DNA of 64,000 nucleotides from JAOXRU01 sp965247735 (GCA_965247735.1 CBDFHN010000001.1:620001-684000); one strand, 5' to 3'; positions 54,701 through 63,582 are shown, counted from the first letter of the stretch. Notes: generated by a model not told the origin, from the sequence alone. A program made the numbers and translations.

Positions 54701-57424
54701 TATACATTTACAGAGAATCAATATTTGGAATTAGATCTTAATGATTTTTCTGAATTTGGAGCTGCCAAGCAGATTCATGACCAAATGGATATTACCCTTT
54801 CTTTTTGGATGAAAACTGATGAGAAGAAGGAAGCAACCTTGTTCTCCAATGGTAGAGGTACTATAGAAGATATGGTACAATCTAATGGCAAGCGTAATAA
54901 ATGGGCAATAGAACTAGATGCAGATGGACAATTGATTTTTAATAATGAAGGATTGTCTTATAGCCTTACCGAAAATAGTATTGCAGATAACTCATGGCAT
55001 CATGTTGCACTAGTTGTAAACCGTATTGGTGCTTTAAAAGTATATTTGGATACTGAATTGGTGAGTTCTCATGCATCTAAATACATTGGAGGAATATCTG
55101 GAAATAAATTTTGGATAGGAGCACGTGGCTTTACAGATGCAGGCGGTATGCTTACGGTAGATAGAGTGTTTTCTGGAAAAATTGATGAACTTCGATTATG
55201 GAATACCGCACGTTCTATTGAACAAATCCGTAGGGATAGTGGATATGAAATTTCAGCAACCACTTTAGGATTGGTATTGTATGCTAATATGAATCGTCCT
55301 GAATTACCAAACGGGAAAGGACCTAAGTATTACCATGCATTATCAAATAATACCACTCCAGCAGTAACCTCTGTGTTAAGTACTGGTGTGCCTAATTATT
55401 CGGAGGATGCGCCTAAGTTAAAACCAAAACGTAATTTATTAAGTTTTGATGTGCGTCATGTCATCAATGGAGATGAAATGATTATTACTCCGGAAATTAG
55501 CAATTGGGCTGTACTAGAAGGCCAAATATTAGATATTACTGTAGATAGAATGTTTGATGCAGCAGAAAACAGGCAGGCATCACCAATTACATGGACAGCT
55601 TTTGTAGAGCGTAATGAAGTAAGTTGGTATGTAGCAGATAAAGTAGATCTATTGGAAGTAGAAAAATTTGTAGGCGATACTTATGAGTTTGATATTACCC
55701 TGATCAATAGAGGAGGGAAAAACCAAACATTTGCTATTAAAAATGCACCAAGTTGGTTAACATTAAGTACCGAGTCTGGAACACTAGATCCTAATAGTAA
55801 AATTACTGTTAAGGCAAGTATCGATCCTGAATTTACCATAGGAGAGTATATAGAAAACCTATACTTAGAAACCGATTTTGGATTGGATCAAAAACTACAA
55901 TTAAATCTTAGAGTTTTAGAAGTTGAGCCCGATTGGTCTGTAGATCCTAATGCTTTTGATTTTAGCATGAATATTATTGGGAAGCTTAAAGTTAATGGTA
56001 AGTTTTCTACTGATGCCTATGACAAAGTGGGGGCTTTCTTTAATGGAGAAGCTAGAGGAGTTACTCATTTGGTTTATGATGCTGCTTATGATGAGTATTT
56101 TGTATACCTAACCGTATTTAGCAATACTGCTTATGGAGAAGCAATAGTATTTAAAGTTTGGGATGCATCTCAAGGTAAAATTGTTGAGGTAGACCTTAAT
56201 AATACCGCTTCAACCATTTTTATGGAAAATGAAGTTATTGGTACCAAATCTAATGCAGCACTGTTTGAAAACACTAATGTTGTAGAACAAAAAGTAACAT
56301 TAAATTCAGGCTGGACATGGGTCTCTTTTGATGTGCATGATGCTAATTTTAATAATCTTAATGTATTAACAAGAGAATTAGAACTCCATACAGATGATAG
56401 AATTTTAAGTCTAAACCCTGCACAGTTAGAAACCTACTATAAACATCCAAGTAATGCTACAAAAAGCAGTTGGTCGGGGAATATTAGTGCAGGTAATGGT
56501 TTAACTACGACCAAGATGTATAAGCTAAACCTTAAAAAAGGAGCTGATTTACAAATTAGAGGAGAAAAGGTTGACCTTAGAAAATGGTCATACGAGCTAA
56601 AAGAAAACTGGAACTGGTTGCCCTTTGTTATCGGTAATAATACGCCTGTTAATGATGCACTTGCCTTTTTTGAACCCGTAGATGGTGATGTTATAAAATC
56701 ACAAAATCTATTCGCAATTTATGATCCATTAAACGGATGGACGGGTACTTTACGTTATTTAATTGCTGGAAACGGTTATATGATAAAGTCCAGTAAAGAA
56801 CAGAATTTTAGTTACCCTAGTTATTTAGGATCAACTGCTAAGGTAGCTGCATCAGTAGCAACTACAACAGAAGGTCCAAAAATAAAGTCGGAGTTTGCAA
56901 AATACCCAGAAAACATGAATGTAATTGTAAAAATGCCTGAAGGTTATACTTCGGTACATATTTATGATATTGATGGAACGCTTAAAGGAACAGCAGAAAC
57001 CCAACAAGTGGGAGATAATGAGCTTAGTTTTTTAACTGTATATGGTAATACTGATGAAAAATTGGTGTTCCATATCGTTAAAGGAAATAGAGAAGAGGCA
57101 ACAACTAAAACTATTGCTTTTTCACCAAACATGGTTCTAGGAACAATTAATGATCCTATAGTTTTAGATGTATTATCTGATGCTGTTGGGATTTATCCAA
57201 ATCCTTTTGAAAACGAACTAAAAGTACGTGTATTTGCTGATAATCAACAGAAAGTAGTACTGAGACTGTATTCACTTACTGGTCAGGAAGTATTTAAAAA
57301 ACAGTTTGATGTAGATGAAGGAGAGGTATGGTTAAGTATTCATCCAAAAATAGCTACAGGAACATATTACTTACATGCAACTGTAAATGGAGCCACAGTA
57401 AGTGGAATGGTTATCAAAAAATAA
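48713..57424 (+). CDS. giant surface protein with LamG domains and T9SS sorting domain
   Basis: A 2903-residue protein. Signal peptide 1-20 (ends WLWAQ). LamG/concanavalin-like domains lie near 250-490, 1825-1995 and 2010-2200; the latter two have SIEFWMNNS, DLRMWTKSLSLSES, LSFWMKTDE and DELRLWNTARSIEQIR. Residues about 1220-1340 are coiled-coil. A module at about 2405-2520 (PDWSVDPNAFDFSMNIIG) recurs in the next gene's product. The C-terminus (YPNPFENELKVRVF through GMVIKK, from about 2825) is a type A T9SS sorting domain, so it is exported and attached to the cell surface. Likely adhesin or polysaccharide-binding protein. Confidence 0.9.
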   Translation: MKKILLSICLGLMVNWLWAQSNPQVVTGATTLQEQEYNANGDNITLQVGINQHYFDYSLAIPEELNGSVFGRFPWDVLYMEGTFADQTFDVSKGYYGDKIQLDWSIGANKDEIEIILIYRRPYVGSGTEYFQFIDGKNSPHESFGPAIATLSNNDFQYIDNYIEGGLLYEYLVYAKGVSTIAERYTTYITGIGYRNPTAVVSGNISFDGGNPVKDVVVRAEPQGAELNAGSSIAVSDQGRLNVRYLNKKITTEATFQSWMRISETANFTWLNLQHRDLVNGEPSSPHILAKVALEELAGDKELKITVNGIDAGNGTYTATLKKFYPTGDVDGRGDDILKPISEITANFVHLSMVLKAGELPQLFLNGRLLGDTFVNETIVAQDKELDITKRTIPELVISGSYTYPSNKEFNSVIIADKMDGIIDEVRLWQRVLDKRTIRQDFKRYLSGTETKLLVYLKANEGQGEYAYDLSAKGYDFNKNKASLFKSTWTANAIDRPTSNQLGVLGVTDENGNYLIAAIPYSGTGESFNITPSYGVHQFDPNQQLIFLGSGAEVANKIDFKDISSFIFRGKARMDVVGTFNPIKNNDGTVNVPEILQVQESGYNQYTVTATSGSERAYQKGDYQAGESANTIVDMPNVGVADANIYIDGTIVLGSDNRPVKTDKDGGFVIEVPIGNHYIEVKKDRHNFTYGGRFPMATADALAQEERIKGSALTTVESEYITDTHKTEFEFFKHQEESVTFLDQTKVTLVGKVVGGSVEAVKPIGFGSEGYVEHVFDAETPEERKEAVSAVNNIGTATIKLSHEAGDIVITTNEESGEYKRELAPLLYTIEKTSTSDGITILNDTDNISSTFLSANEILDLGTIPAPITSEFSLGDDVAPLVSEPFQFEKSFVYRSAPQLYVTRQTSAKEVLIKKELYATEGVQYNGKDLAIYEQFQKYFIDFETYELYKNYDDEVAGVEVKVAITDGDFIISNNLALEGSASLLYNEKDKSKSTYSFKAGLPRVSKPFLKTLSINYRVNGIDTPANGYNNEGLILGGKSDGSQTFVTAAPDVPDIILRDPPGSNSFAAIEKGESITFTSETSSTTSGGVALEAKVSLGMDFKAGGGLAGPVVEVETTADVTTGVALSMASTNGSSLTKTYSFNQTIATSDDPAYVGADGDLYIGNSKNYFYGSYDNIQANTNLITGADALELLLKDKDGNNAAIYISKQKAMYFKEEPSETFFIYSQKHILEVLIPELEQIVYNINNGIIDTNTPGVLPLADYLQQIRLWKETVLENEKTKYEALNSRNSYKNGLVEVLEEQKTAINEQIEKAGIGVSSEKLKSKIEDLEQLETMLDERFYENISFDAGVGEFSKSSESTSISVKTTEINFAIETGVALTIGAETNGVGIEVSASASLAKEENGSISTENTETSIVSYTLKDNDEANLLSIDVINAFDGNGPIFSTIGGRTSCPYEGAEKTVFYNNNTYPNLTSEIPFLEDKDKEALNYATQKVEVPVISVKTANITNVPAAGVAEFELILENNSVSETDADYKLKIDNTTNPYNAIMNIGLSGEVVHVPYGQQVPFLLTLEKSGADQFDYNDIAIVLESMCDGDVSDQVLISASFTPSCSKVVISKPFDNWVVNNADIYNLDGSTNTLNVELTEFNADFNSFKKIDLQYRKSTASSWGRLHTYYKAPFTTTGGDTVDYLATAIANGEDRNSAINEASLSYAFDIAGLDLSDGKYELRAISTCSDGTQFVSKVISGTVDLKRPEQFGTPSPTDGILNAGEDLRLQFSEPINYNSAISKIEIVAETNDMPISHAVSAYFNGAANTVTIDKTNLLSGNYSIEFWMNNSTSGNALIMQQDNGFDIQYVNGELVWTLGGETIKNEIISDNLFHHYTLSYNQKKGELRIYEDSNELIVKTVGALEFTNKGKLTIGGNNFTGNIHDLRMWTKSLSLSESVASMYKQFSGSERDLVGYWPINEGQGAIAKDLARYIHANMNASWDIKPKANAYTFTENQYLELDLNDFSEFGAAKQIHDQMDITLSFWMKTDEKKEATLFSNGRGTIEDMVQSNGKRNKWAIELDADGQLIFNNEGLSYSLTENSIADNSWHHVALVVNRIGALKVYLDTELVSSHASKYIGGISGNKFWIGARGFTDAGGMLTVDRVFSGKIDELRLWNTARSIEQIRRDSGYEISATTLGLVLYANMNRPELPNGKGPKYYHALSNNTTPAVTSVLSTGVPNYSEDAPKLKPKRNLLSFDVRHVINGDEMIITPEISNWAVLEGQILDITVDRMFDAAENRQASPITWTAFVERNEVSWYVADKVDLLEVEKFVGDTYEFDITLINRGGKNQTFAIKNAPSWLTLSTESGTLDPNSKITVKASIDPEFTIGEYIENLYLETDFGLDQKLQLNLRVLEVEPDWSVDPNAFDFSMNIIGKLKVNGKFSTDAYDKVGAFFNGEARGVTHLVYDAAYDEYFVYLTVFSNTAYGEAIVFKVWDASQGKIVEVDLNNTASTIFMENEVIGTKSNAALFENTNVVEQKVTLNSGWTWVSFDVHDANFNNLNVLTRELELHTDDRILSLNPAQLETYYKHPSNATKSSWSGNISAGNGLTTTKMYKLNLKKGADLQIRGEKVDLRKWSYELKENWNWLPFVIGNNTPVNDALAFFEPVDGDVIKSQNLFAIYDPLNGWTGTLRYLIAGNGYMIKSSKEQNFSYPSYLGSTAKVAASVATTTEGPKIKSEFAKYPENMNVIVKMPEGYTSVHIYDIDGTLKGTAETQQVGDNELSFLTVYGNTDEKLVFHIVKGNREEATTKTIAFSPNMVLGTINDPIVLDVLSDAVGIYPNPFENELKVRVFADNQQKVVLRLYSLTGQEVFKKQFDVDEGEVWLSIHPKIATGTYYLHATVNGATVSGMVIKK

Positions 57425-57485
57425 AATTAATTTAAACATGCTGCTAGTAAGTGATTATTAGCAGTATGTACTAAAAATTCAAAAG

Positions 57486-58397
57486 ATGAAAACATTAAAT
57501 TTTAGTTTGCTAATACTCTTCCTATTTGGGTATCAAACTTATGCACAAAGCCCCGACTGGTCTGTGGTGGAAAACAATTTCCAATACACCATGTCAATGG
57601 TCGCTTTTTCTAATATTGATGGTATAGATTTAGGGAATCCAAATCATAAAATTGCCGCTTTTGTTGGTAGTGAGTGTAGAGGGGTTGCCAATCTTACTTA
57701 TGTTGCCAATCAAGAAGGATATTTCGCATACCTTACCATTTTTTCAAATACAAACAGTGAAACTATTTCTTTTAAAGTATACCATGCTATTGATGATAAA
57801 GTAGTGGATATAGATGAAACTATTTCTTTTGAGATTAATAAACATATGGGAAACTTATTTACTCCTCATAGTGTTTCAAAACCAAAGCTAAGCTCAGAGA
57901 ATAATATAATCTCTTTTAGTCTAGATGAGGTTATGACAACTATCAATAGTTCTTCACATACGATAATAGCAGATTTAAATCCTGGTTATGATTTAAGTAA
58001 CTTAAAAGCGAGTTTCGAATTGAGTAATGGCGCAAAAGCATTTATTTCTGGAGAGGAATTATTACCCAATACAGAAGGATTAGATTTTTCAACAGCTAAG
58101 GAGATTACCATTGTATCTCAAGATAAAACAGTAAGTCAGGTATGGACAGTTTCGGTGTTATCGGATTCGAGTACAGCACAGTTTTATAGGAAAAATGCAG
58201 TTTGTTATGCAAAAGGAGCTATTAAAGTTGTTTTTCCTACTGTTAATACAGCTGTACTATTAAAAAAAGACAATCAAGTTTTAAAAACGCAACAAACAAT
58301 TGATGGAAATACCACTTTTAATGATTTAGATGCAGGTATATATTTAGTTGAGGTTAATGGTACTGAAAAGGAAATTGAAATTTTATTAAAAAAGTAG
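57486..58397 (+). CDS. secreted protein sharing a module with the giant surface protein
   Basis: A 303-residue protein with a signal peptide (residues 1-20, ending TYAQ). Residues 22-135 (SPDWSVVENNFQYTMSMVAF, KIAAFVGSECRGVANLTY, YFAYLTIFSNTNSETISFKVY) align with residues about 2405-2520 of the upstream protein (PDWSVDPNAFDFSMNIIG, KVGAFFNGEARGVTHLVY, YFVYLTVFSNTAYGEAIVFKVW). The middle resembles an Ig-like or DUF5018-like fold, and the C-terminus (GIYLVEVNGTEKEIEILLKK) resembles the last strands of a T9SS domain but is short. Same operon, 61 bp after the giant gene. Confidence 0.75.
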   Translation: MKTLNFSLLILFLFGYQTYAQSPDWSVVENNFQYTMSMVAFSNIDGIDLGNPNHKIAAFVGSECRGVANLTYVANQEGYFAYLTIFSNTNSETISFKVYHAIDDKVVDIDETISFEINKHMGNLFTPHSVSKPKLSSENNIISFSLDEVMTTINSSSHTIIADLNPGYDLSNLKASFELSNGAKAFISGEELLPNTEGLDFSTAKEITIVSQDKTVSQVWTVSVLSDSSTAQFYRKNAVCYAKGAIKVVFPTVNTAVLLKKDNQVLKTQQTIDGNTTFNDLDAGIYLVEVNGTEKEIEILLKK

Positions 58398-58399
58398 TT

Positions 58400-58795
58400 A
58401 TGAAAATACAATATATATATATCGGAATACTAATTTCTTTTTTGCTACTTTCATGTAGTAAAGATGAAGATACACCTGTAGCATTCTTAAAGGCTTCTAC
58501 CATTGCTTTTGTTAATCAAGATGGTTCTGCAATAGCAACAGACCAGTGTGTAGATCCAAGTTTGGGATATGCTGTTGGTATTACTGCAAAAAAGGAAGAT
58601 GGCACCGATGCTAAAGAAACCAAAATACAGTTTGTTATCAATGGAGTTATCAATAGTATTATCTTTGAAAAAGAAGGCTACCAATGGGTAAACCTTAGAC
58701 TAAAAGAAGGTCTTAATAATGTACAAATAATGAACAACGAATATATTGCAACAATGACTATTCCTGTTCAAGACGATTTTGAATTGGTGAATTAA
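58400..58795 (+). CDS. small lipoprotein, 131 aa
   Basis: A lipoprotein signal (FLLLSC, Cys19) followed by SKDEDTPVAFLKAS and a beta-rich domain with a CVDPSLGYAVGITAK segment. The single extra Cys (near residue 55) has no partner. It starts 2 bp after the preceding stop codon, so it is the last member of the surface-protein operon and may anchor or assist it. No family recognised. Confidence 0.65.
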   Translation: MKIQYIYIGILISFLLLSCSKDEDTPVAFLKASTIAFVNQDGSAIATDQCVDPSLGYAVGITAKKEDGTDAKETKIQFVINGVINSIIFEKEGYQWVNLRLKEGLNNVQIMNNEYIATMTIPVQDDFELVN

Positions 58796-58818
58796 AAAAG
58801 CATCGTGATATTGAATTG

Positions 58819-58853
58819 AAAAGCCTCAAGATGATAGTTCTTGAGGCTTTTTC
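58819..58853. terminator. bidirectional terminator between convergent genes
   Basis: A perfect 13-base stem (AAAAGCCTCAAGA with TCTTGAGGCTTTT) and a 7-base loop, with A and T runs at both ends. It separates the surface-protein operon (plus) from the tricorn-like protease gene (minus). Confidence 0.85.
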
Positions 58854-58893
58854 TATTTACTAGTTCCAAGTAATTTAGCTTATTACAGAGACA

Positions 58894-61800
58894 CTATTTA
58901 TTATCAAAAGATTTATCTGGAAAAGCTGGTGGTTTAGGAACTTCTCTAGGATCTTCTTTAATTAATTGCTGTAGGTGTTTTATCGCGGCTTCTAATTGAG
59001 CATCTTTACCTTTAAATGTAGCATGAGGTAGATTATCAATTACAATATCGGGTTCAAAACCATGACCTTCTATCAGCCATTTTCCACTAGTGTCGTAAAC
59101 ACCATTCATTGGTGCTCTTGCAATACCGCCATCACTGAGTCTATTGACACCACTTAGCCATATTTCTCCACCCCAAGTTCTGGTTCCTATTGCAGTACCA
59201 AGCTTTAGTTTTTTAAATCCATCTGCAAAAGCTTCTCCATCCGAAGCTGTATTTTCATCAACCAGTATTACAATATGTCCTCTAAAAGCATATTGCATAT
59301 TCCATGTTGGTTTACCAGATCTTCCTTTCCAATACATCCATGCTTTTCTAAGGATTTTTTCTAGTATAAAACTTTCAATATTTCCTCCTCTATTATGACG
59401 TACATCAATAATTAACCCTTGTCTATCAAATATTGGATAGAATTCTTTATACCATTGGTTAATATCGTTACGCCCCATTGCTTGTAAATGGACATAGCCA
59501 ACTGTATTAGCTGTTTTTTCTTCTACTTCCAAACGTCTAGAATATTCCCAATCTCTATAGCGCAAGCGGTACATACTTCTAATTGGAACTACAATAACAG
59601 CTCTAGAGTTTTTTCCACGTTTAATTGTTAGACGTACCTGTTTGCCAACCTGGTTTCTTATCAATTCGCCTATATCTATGGCATCTAAAGCAGGTTTTCC
59701 GTTTACAGCAGTAATAATATCACCATTTTTAATATCGAGATAGGCATCATCTAAAGGCGATTTCTCATCTGGATAATCAGGATCTGCTTTATAAATGTAT
59801 TCAATTTTAAAACCTCCATTTTTAACATCTCTACTAAAACGGGCTCCAAGGTTAGCTACAGCAATATTTTTACCATCATTTCTAGTATCTCCACCACGGA
59901 CACTGGTATGTAAAGCTGCTAATTCTCCAACAAAGCGACCAATAAGATCAGAAAGTTCATTTCTGGTAGTAATACGATCTACTAATGGATAGTATTTATC
60001 ATGCATTGCTTTCCAATTGACACCATGCATGTTTTTATCATAAAAATAATCACGTTCCATACGCCATGCATCGGTAAAAATTTGCTTCCAATCTTCTAGA
60101 GGATTAATTTCAAAACGCCATCCACTAAGATCAATTTTATTGTCATTAAGGTCACTAGCTTTTCCAGTACCAGCATTGATAAGATAGAAATTGTTTTTTT
60201 TACGTACTAATATTTTTTTACCATTAGCAGTTAGACTAAAACCTCTGATATCTTCTACCATAGTTTTTAGTTTTACAGCCTCATTTTCAATTTTTAATAC
60301 GCTAAGGTTTGTTTTTGCATTTAATCCAGTGCTTCTAGAAGAAATATATATAGCTTTATTATTGACTGCGATATTATTATAATTTCCGGCAGAAATAGGA
60401 ATTTCTACAATCCGTTTATTGATATCTTTTTTATCGATAGTTACGATAACAGTTTTATCTTTATCATCCTCTTTTTTAGTAGTGGTTACAAGTTCATCTG
60501 CAGGACGGAAAGGAGATCGAGTTCCTTTTTGCAAAGCAATATGATATAGTTTTTCTTGGGCATCAAAATAAGGCTCTGGCTGTCTACTTCCCCAAGGACT
60601 ACCTACCAAAGTGGTAAAACTTCTATCAGATAAGAAATAGATAAACTTACCATCTGGACTCCATTTTGGTGAAAAACTATTGGCCCTATCAGTAGTAATC
60701 GGAAATTGCTCTTTTGTTGTTATATTATACAAATAGATTTGTCTCATTGTATTGTTAGCATATTGCTCATAAGAAATCCATTTGCTATCTGGCGACCATG
60801 AAAAACTTCCAATACCTTCTTCATTAGTTGGTATTTTATGACTTTTTCCTGTTTCAATATTCAAAAGATAAAGATGATATCTTAAATCGTCATAAACCAT
60901 CCACTTTCCATCAGGAGATGGGATTCCAGCATACCTTAGTACTTTTCCATCTTTAGTAATGTTTTTATGTTTTCCAATACCGTTTGCTGGCATTTTTACA
61001 AATTCAAATTCACCACTTTCATCAGATAAGGTATAAATGCTTTTTCCATCAGCTGAAAAAGTTGCATCTCTATACCTAACATTCTTTTTATCAGTAAAAT
61101 TTATAAAACGTCCAGATTTTAGTGGAGCTACAAAAACACGACCTCTAGCAGTAATAACAACACGTTCTCCTTTAGCATCTGGTTGAACTGTTGTAATATG
61201 TCTTGCTGGATTTTCTTCCCATTTAACTCTAAGTTGGTCCAAATCTGACGCCAAACGGATGTTTATTTTAGCATTTTGCTTGCTTTGGATATTATAATAC
61301 CAGATATCAGCTCCTAATTGGTAAACGATAGTATTTCCAGAAATTTTGGCATAGCGGATATCAAAACCAGCATGTTTGGTATGCTGTGTAAGGTTTTTCC
61401 CTGTATTATCCATAGACCAGAGATTCATAGTACCATCTCTATCGGTAATAAAGTAAATATTAGTATCTGCTGCCCACATTGGGTGGTGACTTTCGCCAGC
61501 ATAGCCTTTACTAAGTTGTATGGCTTCTGCTGTACCTTCTGTATATTTCCAAATTTGCCTGGCTGTACCACCTTTATATCTTTTGGTAACATTACCATGG
61601 AATGCTGGTCTTACAAAGTAGACGGTCTTTCCATTAGCATTAAAACTAGCTTCACTGGCTTGGCTTAATGGAATTCTTTTTTTCTCTTTGGTTTTAGGAT
61701 TGATACTTACCAATTGTCTATCTGGAAGTGTAGCAAAAGCTCTGGTGTCATAAACAATATTACCGTCTGAAGTCCAGGTATTAGTCGCAGAAAAATCACT

Positions 61801-62139
61801 TTCATAAGTCCAACGTGTTGGTAGCCCTCCAGTAATTGGCATGGTATATATTTCCGTTGGACCTTCATAACTTGCCGAGTATGCTATTGTTTTTCCATCT
61901 GGAGAGATAATAGGGAAACTTTCATCGTCTGGATGTGTGGTAAGGCGTTGTGCCAATCCACCAGAAAGCGGTACTGTCCAAATATCTCCTTCAGCAACAA
62001 ATACTACAGTATTGTTATGAACGGTGGGATATCTATAATATCCTTCAAAGCCTTGAGCATAAGAACCGATTGTTATAAATAGAAATAAGCTAGATAAAAT
62101 TGTGACTAGGGCAGTGTTGGATTTTAGTTTTGCAATCAT
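58894..62139 (-). CDS. tricorn-like S41 protease, secreted
   Basis: A 1081-residue protein with a signal peptide (residues about 1-28, ending GSYAQ). The first 650 residues form two WD40/TolB-like beta-propellers (DGKTIAYSASYEGPTEIYTM, SPDGKWMVYDDLRYHLYLL, SPDGKFIYFLSDRSF). A PDZ domain (about 770-850, DPDYPDEKSPLDDAYLDIKNGDIITAVNGKP) precedes the S41 domain with LIIDVRHNRGGN and the catalytic Ser in NTASDGEAFADGF near residue 966. The family degrades peptides. It is divergent from the OmpA-type lipoprotein region. Confidence 0.85.
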   Translation of the reverse strand: MIAKLKSNTALVTILSSLFLFITIGSYAQGFEGYYRYPTVHNNTVVFVAEGDIWTVPLSGGLAQRLTTHPDDESFPIISPDGKTIAYSASYEGPTEIYTMPITGGLPTRWTYESDFSATNTWTSDGNIVYDTRAFATLPDRQLVSINPKTKEKKRIPLSQASEASFNANGKTVYFVRPAFHGNVTKRYKGGTARQIWKYTEGTAEAIQLSKGYAGESHHPMWAADTNIYFITDRDGTMNLWSMDNTGKNLTQHTKHAGFDIRYAKISGNTIVYQLGADIWYYNIQSKQNAKINIRLASDLDQLRVKWEENPARHITTVQPDAKGERVVITARGRVFVAPLKSGRFINFTDKKNVRYRDATFSADGKSIYTLSDESGEFEFVKMPANGIGKHKNITKDGKVLRYAGIPSPDGKWMVYDDLRYHLYLLNIETGKSHKIPTNEEGIGSFSWSPDSKWISYEQYANNTMRQIYLYNITTKEQFPITTDRANSFSPKWSPDGKFIYFLSDRSFTTLVGSPWGSRQPEPYFDAQEKLYHIALQKGTRSPFRPADELVTTTKKEDDKDKTVIVTIDKKDINKRIVEIPISAGNYNNIAVNNKAIYISSRSTGLNAKTNLSVLKIENEAVKLKTMVEDIRGFSLTANGKKILVRKKNNFYLINAGTGKASDLNDNKIDLSGWRFEINPLEDWKQIFTDAWRMERDYFYDKNMHGVNWKAMHDKYYPLVDRITTRNELSDLIGRFVGELAALHTSVRGGDTRNDGKNIAVANLGARFSRDVKNGGFKIEYIYKADPDYPDEKSPLDDAYLDIKNGDIITAVNGKPALDAIDIGELIRNQVGKQVRLTIKRGKNSRAVIVVPIRSMYRLRYRDWEYSRRLEVEEKTANTVGYVHLQAMGRNDINQWYKEFYPIFDRQGLIIDVRHNRGGNIESFILEKILRKAWMYWKGRSGKPTWNMQYAFRGHIVILVDENTASDGEAFADGFKKLKLGTAIGTRTWGGEIWLSGVNRLSDGGIARAPMNGVYDTSGKWLIEGHGFEPDIVIDNLPHATFKGKDAQLEAAIKHLQQLIKEDPREVPKPPAFPDKSFDNK

Positions 62140-62356
62140 TAGTTTGGTTTTTATATCAATTAAAATGCTAAAACAAAATGTTTTAAAACTACAATTGATA
62201 TGAGTTAGATAGCTGTTGCTAACAAAAATAACAAAACCAGTGAAAATTGCTAATGACTAAGTGTTAATGTTCTTAGAAATAGCATGATAGTTTTTATATG
62301 CTATCCGCCATGGTTGTATTATATTTGATATAAGTAATTATACCTTGTTTAGAAGA

Positions 62357-62467
62357 ATGAAATTATTTAATAAAACACTAGTTGTAATAATATTGATTGT
62401 ATCAATTTCTTGTGAAAAAAATAACAAGAAAGATCCATATGCGGATTATTCACGTACGTATAATTGA
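62357..62467 (+). CDS. 36-residue small lipoprotein
   Basis: ATG at 62357 opens a 36-codon frame ending at TGA 62465-62467. It starts MKLFNKTLVVIILIVSISCEK with a lipobox at Cys19 (SISC), followed by NNKKDPYADYSRTYN. It ends 12 bp before the OmpA-type gene and is in the same direction. Tiny lipoproteins in front of OmpA-family genes are plausible but easily missed. Function unknown. Confidence 0.5.
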   Translation: MKLFNKTLVVIILIVSISCEKNNKKDPYADYSRTYN

Positions 62468-62479
62468 AAAATATGTATT

Positions 62480-63310
62480 ATGAAAAAATCAATATTAGGA
62501 TTAGGTATTATTGTTTTATTAGGATCTTGTGTATCAAAAAAGAAGTATGTAGAACTACAACATGCTCATGGAGAAACTAAAAGTCAACTCACAAAAACAC
62601 AAGTAGAAAAAGAAGCATTAGAAACAAAATTTAAGAAAATTGAGACTAGAGTTTCTCAGTACAATTCTAGAATAAATGCATTAACAGAAGATAACAATGC
62701 ACAGTTGGTTACTACAGACGGTGCGGTTGTATCTAATAATGTAAAGAAAAAGATGCGAGAGACCTTAAAAAATGTTAGTCCTGCTGAATTAATGGGAGCT
62801 AGAACATTAAAAGATTCTATGAATCTAGCACTTTCTTATAATCTAAATAAAGCAATTGGTGATAACAGCCTTAACGAAGATGATGATATAGAAATAAACA
62901 TTGATAATACTGTTGTTATGATTTCTATTTCTGATAAATTATTGTTTAATACAGCTAGTTATAAAGTAAGTAACAAAGCAAATCCAATATTAAAAAAATT
63001 AGCGGATATTATCAACTCAGAACCAAGTATAGAGGTTATGGTAGAAGGGCATACAGACCCAAGATCTATTAGCACTATAAAAATTACAGACAATTGGGAC
63101 TTAAGTGTTCTTAGAGCTACATCTATTGTACGTAAGCTTCAATCTAAATATAATGTTGCTCCAGAAAAACTAATTGCATCTGGAAGAAGTAGTTACAAAC
63201 CTTTAGTAGCTAATGAAACTAAAGAAGATAGAGCTAAAAATAGAAGAACACGTATTATAATTTTACCAAATATAGATAAGTTCTTTGCATTAATGGCATC
63301 TAATGAATAA
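62480..63310 (+). CDS. OmpA-family lipoprotein
   Basis: A 276-residue protein with a lipoprotein signal (LLGSC, Cys17). Residues about 20-75 form a coiled coil (YVELQHAHGETKSQLTKTQVEKEALETKFKKIETR). The C-terminal domain from about 150 binds peptidoglycan: LLFNTASYKVSNKANPILKKLADII, VEGHTDPRSI, NWDLSVLRATSIVRKLQ, and NRRTRIIILP. It ties the outer membrane to the cell wall. A terminator follows. Confidence 0.85.
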   Translation: MKKSILGLGIIVLLGSCVSKKKYVELQHAHGETKSQLTKTQVEKEALETKFKKIETRVSQYNSRINALTEDNNAQLVTTDGAVVSNNVKKKMRETLKNVSPAELMGARTLKDSMNLALSYNLNKAIGDNSLNEDDDIEINIDNTVVMISISDKLLFNTASYKVSNKANPILKKLADIINSEPSIEVMVEGHTDPRSISTIKITDNWDLSVLRATSIVRKLQSKYNVAPEKLIASGRSSYKPLVANETKEDRAKNRRTRIIILPNIDKFFALMASNE

Positions 63311-63343
63311 GGAAAAATAGTTAAATACTAATAAATAATTACA

Positions 63344-63377
63344 GCGGGATTTTCTTCATTGAAAGTCCCGTTTTTTT
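63344..63377 (+). terminator. hairpin with T-run after the OmpA-type gene
   Basis: CGGGATTTTC pairs with GAAAGTCCCG (with a G-U pair) around a short loop and is followed by seven Ts. Confidence 0.8.
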
Positions 63378-63582
63378 ATGACCATAATTTTATAATAAAA
63401 CATTAACCAAAAGAAAAATGAGGAATAGATGCAAGTAATAAACAGTTTTTTATAGTCTTATATCTAATAACTCAACTAGAACAACAAAATAATATTGAAA
63501 AAAACACTGACTTAACATAGGTCAATGCACAGGTGATTTTACAAAACTACTTTTATGGCTTTAAAATCATAATAAAGTAAAC

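Noticed and set aside
47816..58795. Prophage or tail-like particle cluster
   Set aside because: Only one tail-collar protein exists, it has a signal peptide, and its neighbours are T9SS and lipoprotein genes; no structural or lysis genes are present.
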